From: Rhodococcoides kroppenstedtii
Lineage (GTDB): Bacteria; Actinomycetota; Actinomycetes; Mycobacteriales; Mycobacteriaceae
DNA: 64,000 bases
NCBI RefSeq assembly: GCF_900111805.1
Contig: NZ_FOJN01000017.1
Location: 24,363-88,362, forward strand
Direction: 5' to 3'
In this document: piece by piece, positions 1-8,542 of the stretch
How the letters are laid out: each line of letters opens with the position of its first letter
How positions within the stretch are numbered: position 1 is the first letter of the stretch
Notes under the pieces: model-generated
What the model was told of the DNA's origin: nothing
The model's database searches: none
Seen by the model: only the letters and a program-made list of their open reading frames with translations
Made by a program: the position numbers and the translations under genes

Positions 1-574
1 GCACGGAGGCGCCCAGTACCGAGTCGCCGACGATGCGTCCGACGGCGTCCGCGTCGATCGGGCCGAGCGTCGACAGTCCGCGGGTCACCGCGTGCAGAGA
101 TCGCGACGCGCGGTGCGCGGTCCAGGCCGCGAGCGACCGTTCGCACGGCAGGGACACCACGCCGGCGCGCCCCGCGAGTGACCCGCTGTCACGCAGCACG
201 AGGTCCCACACCCCGACCCAGTCGATACCGCAGTCGCTGTCGAGGTGAATCCAGACGTTCTCCGGACCCGGATCCCAAACCCGTCCGACGCCGACGAACG
301 AGGCCGCGACCCGGCCGACGACACAGTGGACGAGGTCGGCGGCGACCCCGAGCACGGCCTGCGCCGGATCGCCCCGATCGGCCATCGCTCTCGCCTGCAG
401 GGCCGCGAACCGGCCCGACGACTCCCCCGAGGTCAGCGCCCACCAGCGGCGCTTGGTCTGGTGACGCATGTTCGCCACGGCGTACACCCGGGGAGCTGCG
501 GGGTCGAGGTCACGCAGCCACGTCATGGCCCGATCGAACTCGCCCGCCACTCCGACCTCGTCGACGACGGTCAT
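1..574 (-). CDS. FhuF-like ferric-siderophore reductase, C-terminus missing
   Basis: The reading frame starts at an ATG at 574 and stays open for about 191 codons to the window edge, so the C-terminus is absent. I translated it directly. It has an AADLVHCVVGRVAASFVGVG segment followed by a Trp-rich stretch, which resembles actinobacterial FhuF-like (2Fe-2S) proteins that release iron from imported ferric siderophores in the cytosol. The diagnostic C-terminal CCxxC cluster-binding motif would lie outside the window, so the family call is moderate. The gene diverges from a siderophore ABC transporter, and an iron-box-like palindrome lies about 20 nt upstream of its start. Both support an iron-repressed role. 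A siderophore-biosynthesis protein is an alternative. Confidence 0.5.
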   Translation of the reverse strand, partial: MTVVDEVGVAGEFDRAMTWLRDLDPAAPRVYAVANMRHQTKRRWWALTSGESSGRFAALQARAMADRGDPAQAVLGVAADLVHCVVGRVAASFVGVGRVWDPGPENVWIHLDSDCGIDWVGVWDLVLRDSGSLAGRAGVVSLPCERSLAAWTAHRASRSLHAVTRGLSTLGPIDADAVGRIVGDSVLGASV

Positions 575-594
575 CGCACACCTCCGTTTCGAAT

Positions 595-613
595 TGAGGT
601 AAGCCTAACCTGA
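595..613. promoter_or_regulatory. IdeR/DtxR-type iron box (reductase side)
   Basis: TGAGGTAAGCCTAACCTGA matches the 19-bp DtxR/IdeR consensus TTAGGTTAGGCTAACCTAA at 15 of 19 positions and is nearly palindromic. It lies about 20 nt upstream of the FhuF-like start, where iron-bound IdeR would be expected to repress. Confidence 0.75.
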
Positions 614-682
614 TGAGATCCCGTACTTCGGCGTGGGACCCGTCACAGACCCGAGGCGACCATCGCAGGGGCTCCGCAGGAC

Positions 683-701
683 TATGGTTAGGCTTGCGTA
701 A
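683..701. promoter_or_regulatory. IdeR/DtxR-type iron box (permease side)
   Basis: TATGGTTAGGCTTGCGTAA matches the 19-bp DtxR/IdeR consensus at 14 of 19 positions, with an intact left half (GGTTAGGC). It sits about 25 nt before the GTG start of the first permease gene, consistent with iron repression of the uptake operon. Confidence 0.7.
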
Positions 702-726
702 CCCCGATCGACGACCAGGAGGCCCC

Positions 727-2175
727 GTGTCCGAGCGCACCGCTCGCGTCTCGACGCTGCCCTCCGACCGCGACTACGCATCCCTCGATCGCCGGCCGCC
801 GGGCGCGACGCCCCGACTGGTCGCGCTCGCCGTCGACGTGGCCCTGCCCGCTCTCCCCCTGGTCATCGGTGCCGTCGTCGTCCGCTCGCTGACCGACGCC
901 AACGGCGGCGGCGAGATCGACCGCGCCGTGTTCGCGTCCCTCGCCGTGCTCGCCGCCGTCGGAATCGCGTACTGGAACCGCGGCATCCGGGACGGACGGG
1001 CCGGTCAGAGCGTCGGCAAGACCATGGCCGGACTCGTCCTGCGCGACCGAGACCACCGCGGTGCCATCGGCACTCGCGCCGCCTTCCGCCGCGACGGTCG
1101 CACGGCGGAGGTGGTCCGCACGGAGATCGCCGTCGCCGACGGTTTCACCGCGATTCCACCCGACACGACCTCCGCCGCGACGCGGCGACGACGCACCGGC
1201 GGACTGCTCGTCCTCGCGATCGCACTGGTGCTGGTGGTCGCCATGTCCATTGCCGTCGGTGCCCGGCCGCTGACCTTCGCCGAGATCGCGCACGCCTTGC
1301 TGAACTCGACCGGAACCGACACCGACGTGATCGTGCGGTCGCTCCGCCTGCCGCGCACCGCCCTCGGACTGCTGGTCGGCATCGCCCTCGGCGTCGCGGG
1401 AGCACTGATCCAGGGCCACACCCGGAACCCGCTTGCCGACGCCGGGCTCCTCGGGCTCAACGCGGGGGCGGCGTTCTTCGTCGTGATGGCCATCTATCTC
1501 TTCGGCATCACCTCGCCCGGCGGGTACCTCTGGTTCGCCTTCGCCGGCGCCGCGATCGCCAGCGTGGTCGTGTTCGGCAGCGCGTCCATCGGTGGTGGCC
1601 GGGCCAACCCCCTCTCCCTGGCGCTCGCCGGGGCCGCCGTGGCGTTCTTCCTCCAGGCCCTCACCAACGCGGTCGTCCTGCTCGATCAGGCCACGCTCGA
1701 CAGCTACCGCTTCTGGATCGTCGGCTCCGTCTCCGGCCGGGGCATCGACATCTTCTGGACGGTGCTTCCCTTCGTCCTCGCCGGCCTCGTCGTCGCCGCA
1801 GCCGGCTCGCCGGCGCTCAACACCATCGGCCTCGGTGACGACGTCGCCCGCTCGCTCGGCACCAACATCGCGCTGACCCGCACCGCGGGCATCGTCGCGA
1901 TCACCCTGCTCACCGGCGCCGCCACCGCGGCCTGCGGTCCCATCGCCTTCGTCGGCCTGGTGGTCCCGCATATCGCGCGGTCGATCGTCGGACCGGACTA
2001 CCGCTGGATCGTGCCCTTCTCCGGCGCGTTGGGCGGACTGCTGCTCCTCGTCGCCGACGTCGTCGGACGCGTGGTCGTGCGTCCGGGCGAACTGCAGGTC
2101 GGCATCGTCCTCGCTCTGATCGGAGGGCCGTTCTTCATCGCCCTCGTCCGGCGTCGGAAGCTGGTGGCGCTGTGA
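727..2175 (+). CDS. Iron-siderophore ABC transporter permease (FecCD) with N-terminal RDD-like domain
   Basis: This is a 482-residue inner-membrane permease of the FecCD/BtuC family. It would pair with the next gene and the ATPase to import ferric siderophores. The GTG start at 727 is chosen because AGGAGG ends 4 nt before it; an in-frame ATG 114 nt upstream lacks such a site. Residues from about 175 on carry the family core, including the GALIQGHTRNPLADAGLLG segment and the GPIAFVGLVVPHIAR segment. Residues about 20-130 are extra for this family and resemble an RDD domain: a PRLVALAVDV helix, then WNRGIRDGRAGQSVGKTMAG. A plain FecCD permease is about 330-350 residues. The gene overlaps the next one by 4 nt. 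Confidence 0.88.
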   Translation: MSERTARVSTLPSDRDYASLDRRPPGATPRLVALAVDVALPALPLVIGAVVVRSLTDANGGGEIDRAVFASLAVLAAVGIAYWNRGIRDGRAGQSVGKTMAGLVLRDRDHRGAIGTRAAFRRDGRTAEVVRTEIAVADGFTAIPPDTTSAATRRRRTGGLLVLAIALVLVVAMSIAVGARPLTFAEIAHALLNSTGTDTDVIVRSLRLPRTALGLLVGIALGVAGALIQGHTRNPLADAGLLGLNAGAAFFVVMAIYLFGITSPGGYLWFAFAGAAIASVVVFGSASIGGGRANPLSLALAGAAVAFFLQALTNAVVLLDQATLDSYRFWIVGSVSGRGIDIFWTVLPFVLAGLVVAAAGSPALNTIGLGDDVARSLGTNIALTRTAGIVAITLLTGAATAACGPIAFVGLVVPHIARSIVGPDYRWIVPFSGALGGLLLLVADVVGRVVVRPGELQVGIVLALIGGPFFIALVRRRKLVAL

Positions 2176-3260
2176 GTGCACTAGACACGACGGCACCCGA
2201 GACGCGGGTCGCGGGGCGCCCGGCGTTCCGGATCGGCCGCTTCTCCACAGTGCGGCGCACCACACGGGTGCTGATCACCCTGGGCGTCACCGCGGCGCTG
2301 TTCCTCCTCTTCTGCCTGAACATCGGCCGCGGCGACTACCCGCTGTCCATCCCGGACGTGGTGAACGTGTTGCTCGGCGGCGGATCGCGCATCGAACGCT
2401 TCGTCGTGACGGAGCTCCGGCTGCCGCGCGCCCTCACCGGCGCCCTGGTCGGCGCGGCGCTGGCCGTCGCGGGTGCGGTCACCCAGTCGATCACCCGCAA
2501 CGCCCTCGCGAGCCCCGACATCCTGGGGATCACCTCGGGTGCCAGTGTCGCCGCGGTCGCCCTGATCGTACTGGGCGGCAGCGGAACCGCCGTCGGGCTG
2601 CTGGCCACCCTCGGCACCTCGGGCGCGGCGTTGGTGGGTGCCTTCCTGACGGCAGCGCTGATCTACGTCTTCGCGTGGCGCGGCGGCGTGGAGGGCATGC
2701 GGTTGGTGCTGATCGGCATCGCCATCAACGCGATGAACATCGCTCTCATCGGATGGCTGCTGGTCAGCGCCACCATCACCGACGTCACCCGAGCGCAGTT
2801 GTGGCTCACCGGAACACTGGCGGGGGCGACCTGGACGCAGGTGTGGCCGGTGCTCGCCGTGGTCGTCGTCCTCGGCACCGCCACGCTGGCGCTGTCCTTC
2901 CGCCTGAACGCCATGCGCCTCGGCGGGGACACCGCGCGCTCGCTGGGCGTGAACGTGCAGCGTTCGCAGGCCGCGCTGCTCGTGGTCGCCGTCGCCCTCG
3001 CCGCGGTCGCGACCTCCGTCGCCGGACCCATCGGCTTCGTCGCCCTGGCCGCCCCGCAGATCGCTCTGCGCCTGACCCGATCGCCGGAGCCGCCGATCGT
3101 CGCCTCGGCGCTGACCGGCGCGGCGATCGTGGTGGGATCGGACCTCGTCGCCCGGACGATCCTGCCGGTCGAACTACCCGTCGGCATCGTCACTTCCGCC
3201 CTCGGCGGACCGTTCCTGCTGCATCTGATGATCAAGGCCAATCGAAAGGCGTCGGTATGA
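2172..3260 (+). CDS. Iron-siderophore ABC transporter permease (FecCD), second subunit
   Basis: A 362-residue FecCD-family permease of normal length and the likely heterodimer partner of the preceding gene. It carries the family signatures GAVTQSITRNALASPDILGI and GPIGFVALAAPQIALRL, with about ten hydrophobic segments. The GTG start overlaps the upstream stop (GTGA), and the stop overlaps the ATG of the ATPase gene (ATGA), so the three genes look translationally coupled. Control is expected from the iron box near 690. Confidence 0.92.
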   Translation: MSALDTTAPETRVAGRPAFRIGRFSTVRRTTRVLITLGVTAALFLLFCLNIGRGDYPLSIPDVVNVLLGGGSRIERFVVTELRLPRALTGALVGAALAVAGAVTQSITRNALASPDILGITSGASVAAVALIVLGGSGTAVGLLATLGTSGAALVGAFLTAALIYVFAWRGGVEGMRLVLIGIAINAMNIALIGWLLVSATITDVTRAQLWLTGTLAGATWTQVWPVLAVVVVLGTATLALSFRLNAMRLGGDTARSLGVNVQRSQAALLVVAVALAAVATSVAGPIGFVALAAPQIALRLTRSPEPPIVASALTGAAIVVGSDLVARTILPVELPVGIVTSALGGPFLLHLMIKANRKASV

Positions 3261-4102
3261 GCGCTTCCCCTCTCGCGCACGAGCATCGCCTGGCCGCCGA
3301 CGGCATCTCGGTCGGCTACGGCGACCGGGTGGTGATCGACGGACTCGACCTCGCGGTGCACACCGGCGTCATCACCACGGTCATCGGACCCAACGGCTGC
3401 GGCAAGTCGACCCTCCTGCGCGCGCTGGGTCGGCTGCTGACCCCGCGCACCGGCCAGGTGACGTTGGACGGCAAGGCGATCGGCAGTATGAAGACCCGCG
3501 ACGTCGCGCGGACGCTCGGCGTCCTGCCGCAGTCCCCGATCGCCCCCGAAGGGCTGACGGTCGCGGATCTCGTCGCCCGCGGACGCCACCCGCACCAGTC
3601 GTGGATCCGGCAGTGGTCCCGCGACGACGAGGCCGAGGTGGCGCGGGCACTCGAACTGACGGGCATCGAGGAACTGGCGGAGCGGCCGGTCGACCAGCTC
3701 TCCGGTGGTCAGCGTCAGCGCGCGTGGATCTCCATGGCTCTCGCGCAGGGCACCGACGTGCTCCTTCTCGACGAGCCCACGACCTACCTCGATCTCGCGC
3801 ACTCCATCGAGGTCCTCGACCTCGTCGACCGGATGCACGACGAGATGGGCCGCACCGTCGTGATGGTGTTGCACGATCTCAATCTCGCCATCCGCTACAG
3901 CGACCGCCTCGTCGTGATGCACGAGGGATCGATCGTCGCGTCCGGCACCCCGGCCGAGGTGATCTCGGAGAAACTTCTGCTCGAGGTGTTCGGGCTGGCC
4001 GCCGCCGTCATCGACGATCCGGTGTCGGACCGCCCGCTGGTGGTGCCGATCGGGACGCGCCACGTCCACGATCGGCGCCCGGCCGAGAATCTTCTCCCCT
4101 AG
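3257..4102 (+). CDS. Iron-siderophore ABC transporter ATP-binding protein
   Basis: A 281-residue cytosolic ATPase of the FepC/FhuC type that powers the two upstream permeases. Visible motifs are Walker A GPNGCGKST (residues 44-52), signature LSGGQRQR, Walker B VLLLDEPT and the H-loop VLHDLN. The ATG at 3257 overlaps the upstream stop. No substrate-binding lipoprotein gene follows in this window. The stop codon overlaps the convergent stop of the next gene: TAG at 4100-4102 against TAG on the other strand at 4099-4101. Confidence 0.95.
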   Translation: MSASPLAHEHRLAADGISVGYGDRVVIDGLDLAVHTGVITTVIGPNGCGKSTLLRALGRLLTPRTGQVTLDGKAIGSMKTRDVARTLGVLPQSPIAPEGLTVADLVARGRHPHQSWIRQWSRDDEAEVARALELTGIEELAERPVDQLSGGQRQRAWISMALAQGTDVLLLDEPTTYLDLAHSIEVLDLVDRMHDEMGRTVVMVLHDLNLAIRYSDRLVVMHEGSIVASGTPAEVISEKLLLEVFGLAAAVIDDPVSDRPLVVPIGTRHVHDRRPAENLLP

Positions 4103-6711
4103 CGATCCATCATCGTGCGCACCAGCCGCACGCTCTGCGCGATCGAGACGTCCGGCAGGTAGGCGCGGCCGATGGCGTTGCCGATGCTCGGCAGGGCCGC
4201 CGGGTCCGGGAACGTCATGTACATCGGCTCGTACACGGGCTGGAACTTCGACTTGAACGCGAGCAGCGACCGGAAGCCGTAGACCGGCTCGAGGGTGCGC
4301 CCGACGACGTCGAGCAGTCGCTCCAGCATCGTGGACAAGGTCGTCGCCTGCGGGCTGTCCTCGGTGGGGTCGCCGACCTTGGCCAGCGGTGCGCCCGACA
4401 GGCTGAGGAACTCCGCGCCCTCCTCCTGCAGCGACAGCGCGGCCGAGGCGATGAGAAACTCCATCGCCGGGCGGAAGCCCTCGGAGCGGCGCCGCATGAA
4501 ATCGAGCGTCCACCCCACCACGACGCCGTCACGATGGACCGGCATCCACGAGGTGACTCCGTGCACGGTGCGGTGCTCGTCGATGGCCACCAGGCAGCGC
4601 ACCGCCGGATCGTCGACCTCGTCCAGCCCGCCGAGGGTGAAGCCCATCTCGGGCATCCCCTTGTCCGCGACCCACTCCTCCGAGATCGCGGTGATCTGAT
4701 CGGTCACCGCCAGCGGCGCGGTCGGGAACGAGATCCACTCGGCCTCGACGCCGGCCTTCTTCGCCCGGTTGACCGCGGTGCGCACGTCCTGGAACTTCTT
4801 GCCGGTGAACGCGAGATCCTTCAGCGGCAACACCGTCTCCTCGCCGACCTGGATGCTCTCCCACCCGAGGTCCGACGTGATCGCCGCGGCGTCCGGCGTG
4901 ACCGAGTAGAAGCACGGCGACCAACCGTTGGCGGCGGCGTACTCGGCGAAGCCCACGATCGCGGATCGTCGGTCGGCCGGCGGACCGACGGGATCCCCGG
5001 TGGTCAGTGCGACGCCCGAGATCACGCGGAAGGCGACGTAGCTGCGACCGTCGTCGGTGAACCAGTACCGGTTGCCGCGCCAGGTCGTCATCCAGGACAG
5101 CGCACTGCCGCTCGACGCGCGGAGCACCTCGCGCGCCCGTTCGGCCGCGTCGGAGTCGACGCCGTAGGTGACGCGGGAGAACGACGCCGCCGTGGCGACG
5201 ACGAGAACCAGCCAGAAGACGATGCCGGTCCATTCGTAGAGCAGGGTGGTGGGCCCGCTGTTCGGGAGGAACGGTGCGTCGAACCACTGCAACAACACGG
5301 GCGGGACGAGCCGCTGGGGGTAGTCGAGCAGCAGCGCGCCGACCGACGGGTCGCCGTCGAAGCTGCGCCGGATCCAGGTGCCCAGCAGGACGTAGAGCAC
5401 GCCGAGTCCGACGGCGGTGGCGGCGACGAGGGTCCACAGTTCGCGGTACGTACCGCGCGGCGCGGCGACGTCGAAACGCCGTCGGGTCACGACGAGCAGC
5501 GCCAGCACCAGTACGGGGACCACGAAGGGCACCACCGAGCGGTAGAGCGTCGGCTCGGCGGTGCCGTAGAAGATCGTGTCGTTGTCGTCGACGAAGCGGA
5601 TGAGGACGTTGGCGGCGGCCAGCACCACCAGCGCCGCCTGCGCGACGACGGCCGCGATCCAGGCGAACCGTCGCCCGCGGCGCAGTCCGTCGGCCAGCAC
5701 CAGGAGATAGACGGACGGCAGCACGCTCGCGATCACGGGCCCGACGCCGCCGAGGCGGAGATCGAGCAGCCCCCGGCGGCAGTCCGCCGACGTCTGATCG
5801 GCGGCACACACCAGGTTGACCTCGTCCACCGTCCACGGCTGACTGCGGAACAGCTCGCGCAGGACGGCCAGCGGGCCGACGGCGTTCGGCGAGAACGCCG
5901 CGATCATCGGTCCGAGGGCGCTGGCCGCGACGATCAGAGCGACCAGCACGCGCTCCTCGCGCCGCGTCCCGGCCAACCGTGATCCACGCGGGGACCGGCC
6001 GATCACGAGCGGCCCGACCACCGCACCCACCGCCACGGTCGCCAGCGCCATGACGTCGCCGAGGTGGCCACCGAACAGGGCGAGCACGGCGGTGAACGCC
6101 ACCAGCCCGACCCGGATGCGCCGTCGCCAGAGCGTGGTGGCCGACGCGCTCGCGGCCATGAGCGTGCCGAGGATCCACGCGAAGGGTCCCGAGAAGACGC
6201 CGAGGTGCAGCTGGAACCCCCACGCCTCGTCGAGCACCTGCGCGGCGGCCGCGAACGCGAGCGCTACCAGCGCGCCGCCCACCTGCGTCAGCACCGCCAC
6301 CAGCGCGAACCGCCGCGAGCCGAGCCGCTGCTCGGTGGGCGCCGCGACCACGAGCAGCAGCACGGTCGAGGCGATCGCCGCGAGCCACCCCACCACCACG
6401 ACGCCCGAGGTCAGCGGGGTCCACAACCGCATGTTCTCGATCGGCACGATGCCCAGCGCCAGATGGTGGTCGACGAAACTGCGCACACTCCGCGTGGTGA
6501 GCATGCCGACCACGAAGACGCCCCACATGATCGCGAGGACGGCCAACGTCACCGGCGCGCGTCGGGCACCGTCGCGCACGGTCGGTGCCGCGCGGCCCAC
6601 CTGGCGCGCGACGGACGTCCGGAGGCGCCGCAGAGCGGAGGGTGGTGACTCGGCCGGGGTCTCGACGGTCGCGGCCGGTTCCGGGGCGCCGGTGTTCGGG
6701 GTGGCGTTCAC
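4099..6711 (-). CDS. DUF2156 membrane protein, aminoacyl-phosphatidylglycerol synthase-like
   Basis: An 870-residue protein with many membrane segments in the first ~500 residues and a cytosolic C-terminal DUF2156 (GNAT-like) domain. The C-terminal part includes ISGVALTTGDPVGPP, GKKFQDVRTAVNRAKKAG and RRRSEGFRPAMEFLIASAAL, as in the transferase domain of MprF/LysX. Such enzymes move an amino acid from aminoacyl-tRNA to phosphatidylglycerol, changing surface charge and resistance to cationic peptides. The lysyl-tRNA synthetase domain fused in mycobacterial LysX is absent. The amino acid cannot be told from sequence. The GTG at 6711 is preferred because it overlaps the upstream esterase stop (GTGA); an ATG at 6741 is possible. 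Confidence 0.8.
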   Translation of the reverse strand: MNATPNTGAPEPAATVETPAESPPSALRRLRTSVARQVGRAAPTVRDGARRAPVTLAVLAIMWGVFVVGMLTTRSVRSFVDHHLALGIVPIENMRLWTPLTSGVVVVGWLAAIASTVLLLVVAAPTEQRLGSRRFALVAVLTQVGGALVALAFAAAAQVLDEAWGFQLHLGVFSGPFAWILGTLMAASASATTLWRRRIRVGLVAFTAVLALFGGHLGDVMALATVAVGAVVGPLVIGRSPRGSRLAGTRREERVLVALIVAASALGPMIAAFSPNAVGPLAVLRELFRSQPWTVDEVNLVCAADQTSADCRRGLLDLRLGGVGPVIASVLPSVYLLVLADGLRRGRRFAWIAAVVAQAALVVLAAANVLIRFVDDNDTIFYGTAEPTLYRSVVPFVVPVLVLALLVVTRRRFDVAAPRGTYRELWTLVAATAVGLGVLYVLLGTWIRRSFDGDPSVGALLLDYPQRLVPPVLLQWFDAPFLPNSGPTTLLYEWTGIVFWLVLVVATAASFSRVTYGVDSDAAERAREVLRASSGSALSWMTTWRGNRYWFTDDGRSYVAFRVISGVALTTGDPVGPPADRRSAIVGFAEYAAANGWSPCFYSVTPDAAAITSDLGWESIQVGEETVLPLKDLAFTGKKFQDVRTAVNRAKKAGVEAEWISFPTAPLAVTDQITAISEEWVADKGMPEMGFTLGGLDEVDDPAVRCLVAIDEHRTVHGVTSWMPVHRDGVVVGWTLDFMRRRSEGFRPAMEFLIASAALSLQEEGAEFLSLSGAPLAKVGDPTEDSPQATTLSTMLERLLDVVGRTLEPVYGFRSLLAFKSKFQPVYEPMYMTFPDPAALPSIGNAIGRAYLPDVSIAQSVRLVRTMMDR

Positions 6712-8006
6712 GCGGTGATTCCTGTTCTCGTTCCCAGCCATCCGATCTCGCGCCGGAGGCCTTCGGACCACGTCTGATAGCTGTGCCCACCGGGCACCTC
6801 GAGGTACTGCACGTCCATCCCCGCCGCCCGTGCGGCGGCCACCAACTGCGCGGCGTAGCCCTTGTACTCGGGGTCGTCCGCGCCGACGACGAACACGCCG
6901 GCGGACCCGTCGTAGCGGCGGGTGGCCATGAGGTTCATCGGGTTGACGGCCTCGAACGCCGCCTCGCTACCGCCGAACGCCGCGTCGAGCGTGCGCTGCT
7001 TGTCCCCCAGCGTCGGCGCGAGTTGCCCCGACAGCACGAGGAACGTGGGATAGACCTGCGGGAAGTTCGTGGCCATCTGCAGCGCACAGGTACCGCCGTA
7101 GGAGAGCCCGCCGACGGCCCAGGACCTCGGATCCGGATTCACCTGCAGGGTGGCGCGGACCCAGGTGGGCACGTCCGTCGACAGATAGGTGGCGACGTTG
7201 CCGAGAGGCGAGTCGACGCAGAGCGGGTTGGCGACGGCGCTTCCGGTCGCGTCGGCCACCACGACGACGGGCGCGAGCCCGCCGTGTTCGGCGGCGTACG
7301 CGTCCATCGTCTGCACCAATCGGCCACCGGTGAGCCAGTCGTCCGGAGCGCCGGGTTGGCCCGCCATGAGGACGAGGACGGGAAGCAGGGGACGACGCGG
7401 AGCGAAGTACGCGGGCGGCAGGTAGACCTGCGCGTTGCGCGCCGAGAATCCCGAGGCGGTACCCGGGATCGGGGTGTCGAGGATGCGACCCCCGGACGGC
7501 ATATCCGGGGGCGGCGTCCAGACCGACTCGAGCGGCGATCCGGTGATCGGATCCGTCGAACGGTCCGTCGCCTCGTCGAGTCCGACCTGCTCGGCGGCGT
7601 CGAGCCCCAGAGCACTCCCGACGGTCGGGTAGGCCGCGAAGACGAGATTGACCTGCAGAGAGGCGGTGGCCACCACGGCGACGGCGGCGAGCACGGCGAG
7701 GATCTTCGTCCACCATCGGCGTGCGGCGACGATGCGGGGAACCAGGAGCAGCAGCCCCAGCAGCCCCACACCGATCCAGACGTAGACCGCGATCTGGATC
7801 GGGTCCGGGAACCCCCGCCAGATCTTCTCGACGACGACCCAGCCGAGGGCGGTGAGTGCGGCGGCGGCGAGCAGGGAGATCGGCACCGACCGCAGGAGGT
7901 GGGGCCGACGACGCGACACCACCAGGACGACCAGCCCGACCACGCCGACGGACGTCACGACGGTGGGAAGCGGTCCGCTGACCAGCGAGGTGTCGAGAAG
8001 GGCCAC
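6708..8006 (-). CDS. Membrane-anchored alpha/beta hydrolase (esterase D/antigen 85-like fold)
   Basis: A 432-residue protein. Four hydrophobic helices lie within the first ~130 residues, followed by an extracytoplasmic esterase domain. The nucleophile elbow is GLSYG around residues 300-304 (Ser about 302), inside a WAVGGLSYGGTCALQMA context typical of the putative-esterase family that includes FbpA-C. A late GGHSY supplies a plausible catalytic His. The gene is translationally coupled to the downstream DUF2156 gene. Some actinobacteria and firmicutes pair aminoacyl-PG synthases with hydrolases that remove the amino acid, so that role is plausible here but inferred only from context. A mycolyltransferase-like or general esterase role is the alternative. 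Confidence 0.75.
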   Translation of the reverse strand: MALLDTSLVSGPLPTVVTSVGVVGLVVLVVSRRRPHLLRSVPISLLAAAALTALGWVVVEKIWRGFPDPIQIAVYVWIGVGLLGLLLLVPRIVAARRWWTKILAVLAAVAVVATASLQVNLVFAAYPTVGSALGLDAAEQVGLDEATDRSTDPITGSPLESVWTPPPDMPSGGRILDTPIPGTASGFSARNAQVYLPPAYFAPRRPLLPVLVLMAGQPGAPDDWLTGGRLVQTMDAYAAEHGGLAPVVVVADATGSAVANPLCVDSPLGNVATYLSTDVPTWVRATLQVNPDPRSWAVGGLSYGGTCALQMATNFPQVYPTFLVLSGQLAPTLGDKQRTLDAAFGGSEAAFEAVNPMNLMATRRYDGSAGVFVVGADDPEYKGYAAQLVAAARAAGMDVQYLEVPGGHSYQTWSEGLRREIGWLGTRTGITA

Positions 8007-8070
8007 CGCGTCACAGTAGCGCCGTCCCGCCCCACCGCGTTCGGTTCGCTGCGGGTGGCCCGGCGCGCCC

Positions 8071-8087
8071 TACTACACCCCGTAATA
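8071..8087. promoter_or_regulatory. Candidate BlaI/CopY operator
   Basis: TACTACACCCCGTAATA is an imperfect inverted repeat: TACTAC, then five bases, then GTAATA, with 5 of 6 bases paired. It lies 27 nt before the BlaI-family start. TACTAC/GTAGTA-like half-sites are typical of BlaI operators, so it probably mediates autoregulation. Confidence 0.6.
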
Positions 8088-8113
8088 CGCACTCGTGTCG
8101 GAGGAGCACTACC

Positions 8114-8512
8114 ATGAGCCGAATGGCAGGCCTGGGCGATCTCGAACGTGCGGTGATGGAACATCTCTGGGCCAGCGACTCGCCGCAGACCGTGCGACAG
8201 GTCCACGAGGCCCTGGCGTCCCAGCGCGAGCTGGCCTACACCACCGTCATGACGGTGCTGCAGCGGCTGGCCAAGAAGAAGCTGGTCACTCAACGTCGGG
8301 ACGATCGCGCCCACCGGTACGCCCCGGTCCACGGTCGAGAGGAACTGGTGGCGAGCCTCATGGTGGATGCGCTCGATCAGGCCGACCGATCCGGCGGACG
8401 CGCAGCGGCCCTCGTCCACTTCGTCGGCCGAGTGAGCGCCGACGAGGCCGCAGCGCTGCGGCAGGCTCTGGCAGCATTGGACGAGCGGGACCCCGACACC
8501 CGCTCCGACTGA
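8114..8512 (+). CDS. blaI: BlaI/MecI/CopY-family transcriptional repressor
   Basis: A 132-residue dimeric winged-helix repressor. The N-terminal winged helix spans residues 5-75 (GDLERAVMEHLW, then ELAYTTVMTVLQRLAKKKLV), and the C-terminal part is helical for dimerisation. Length and features are typical of BlaI. A GAGGAG site precedes the ATG. The next gene is an M56 peptidase, the same pairing as blaI and Rv1845c in M. tuberculosis. There BlaI controls a beta-lactamase and other genes; no beta-lactamase gene lies in this window. Confidence 0.9.
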   Translation: MSRMAGLGDLERAVMEHLWASDSPQTVRQVHEALASQRELAYTTVMTVLQRLAKKKLVTQRRDDRAHRYAPVHGREELVASLMVDALDQADRSGGRAAALVHFVGRVSADEAAALRQALAALDERDPDTRSD

Positions 8513-8542
8513 GCGCAACCGCCCGACGACGAACCCGAGGAC

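Noticed and set aside
3601..5982. A 793-codon plus-strand frame crossing the ABC ATPase end and the DUF2156 gene
   Set aside because: It overlaps two real genes in the wrong frame and has no recognisable motif.
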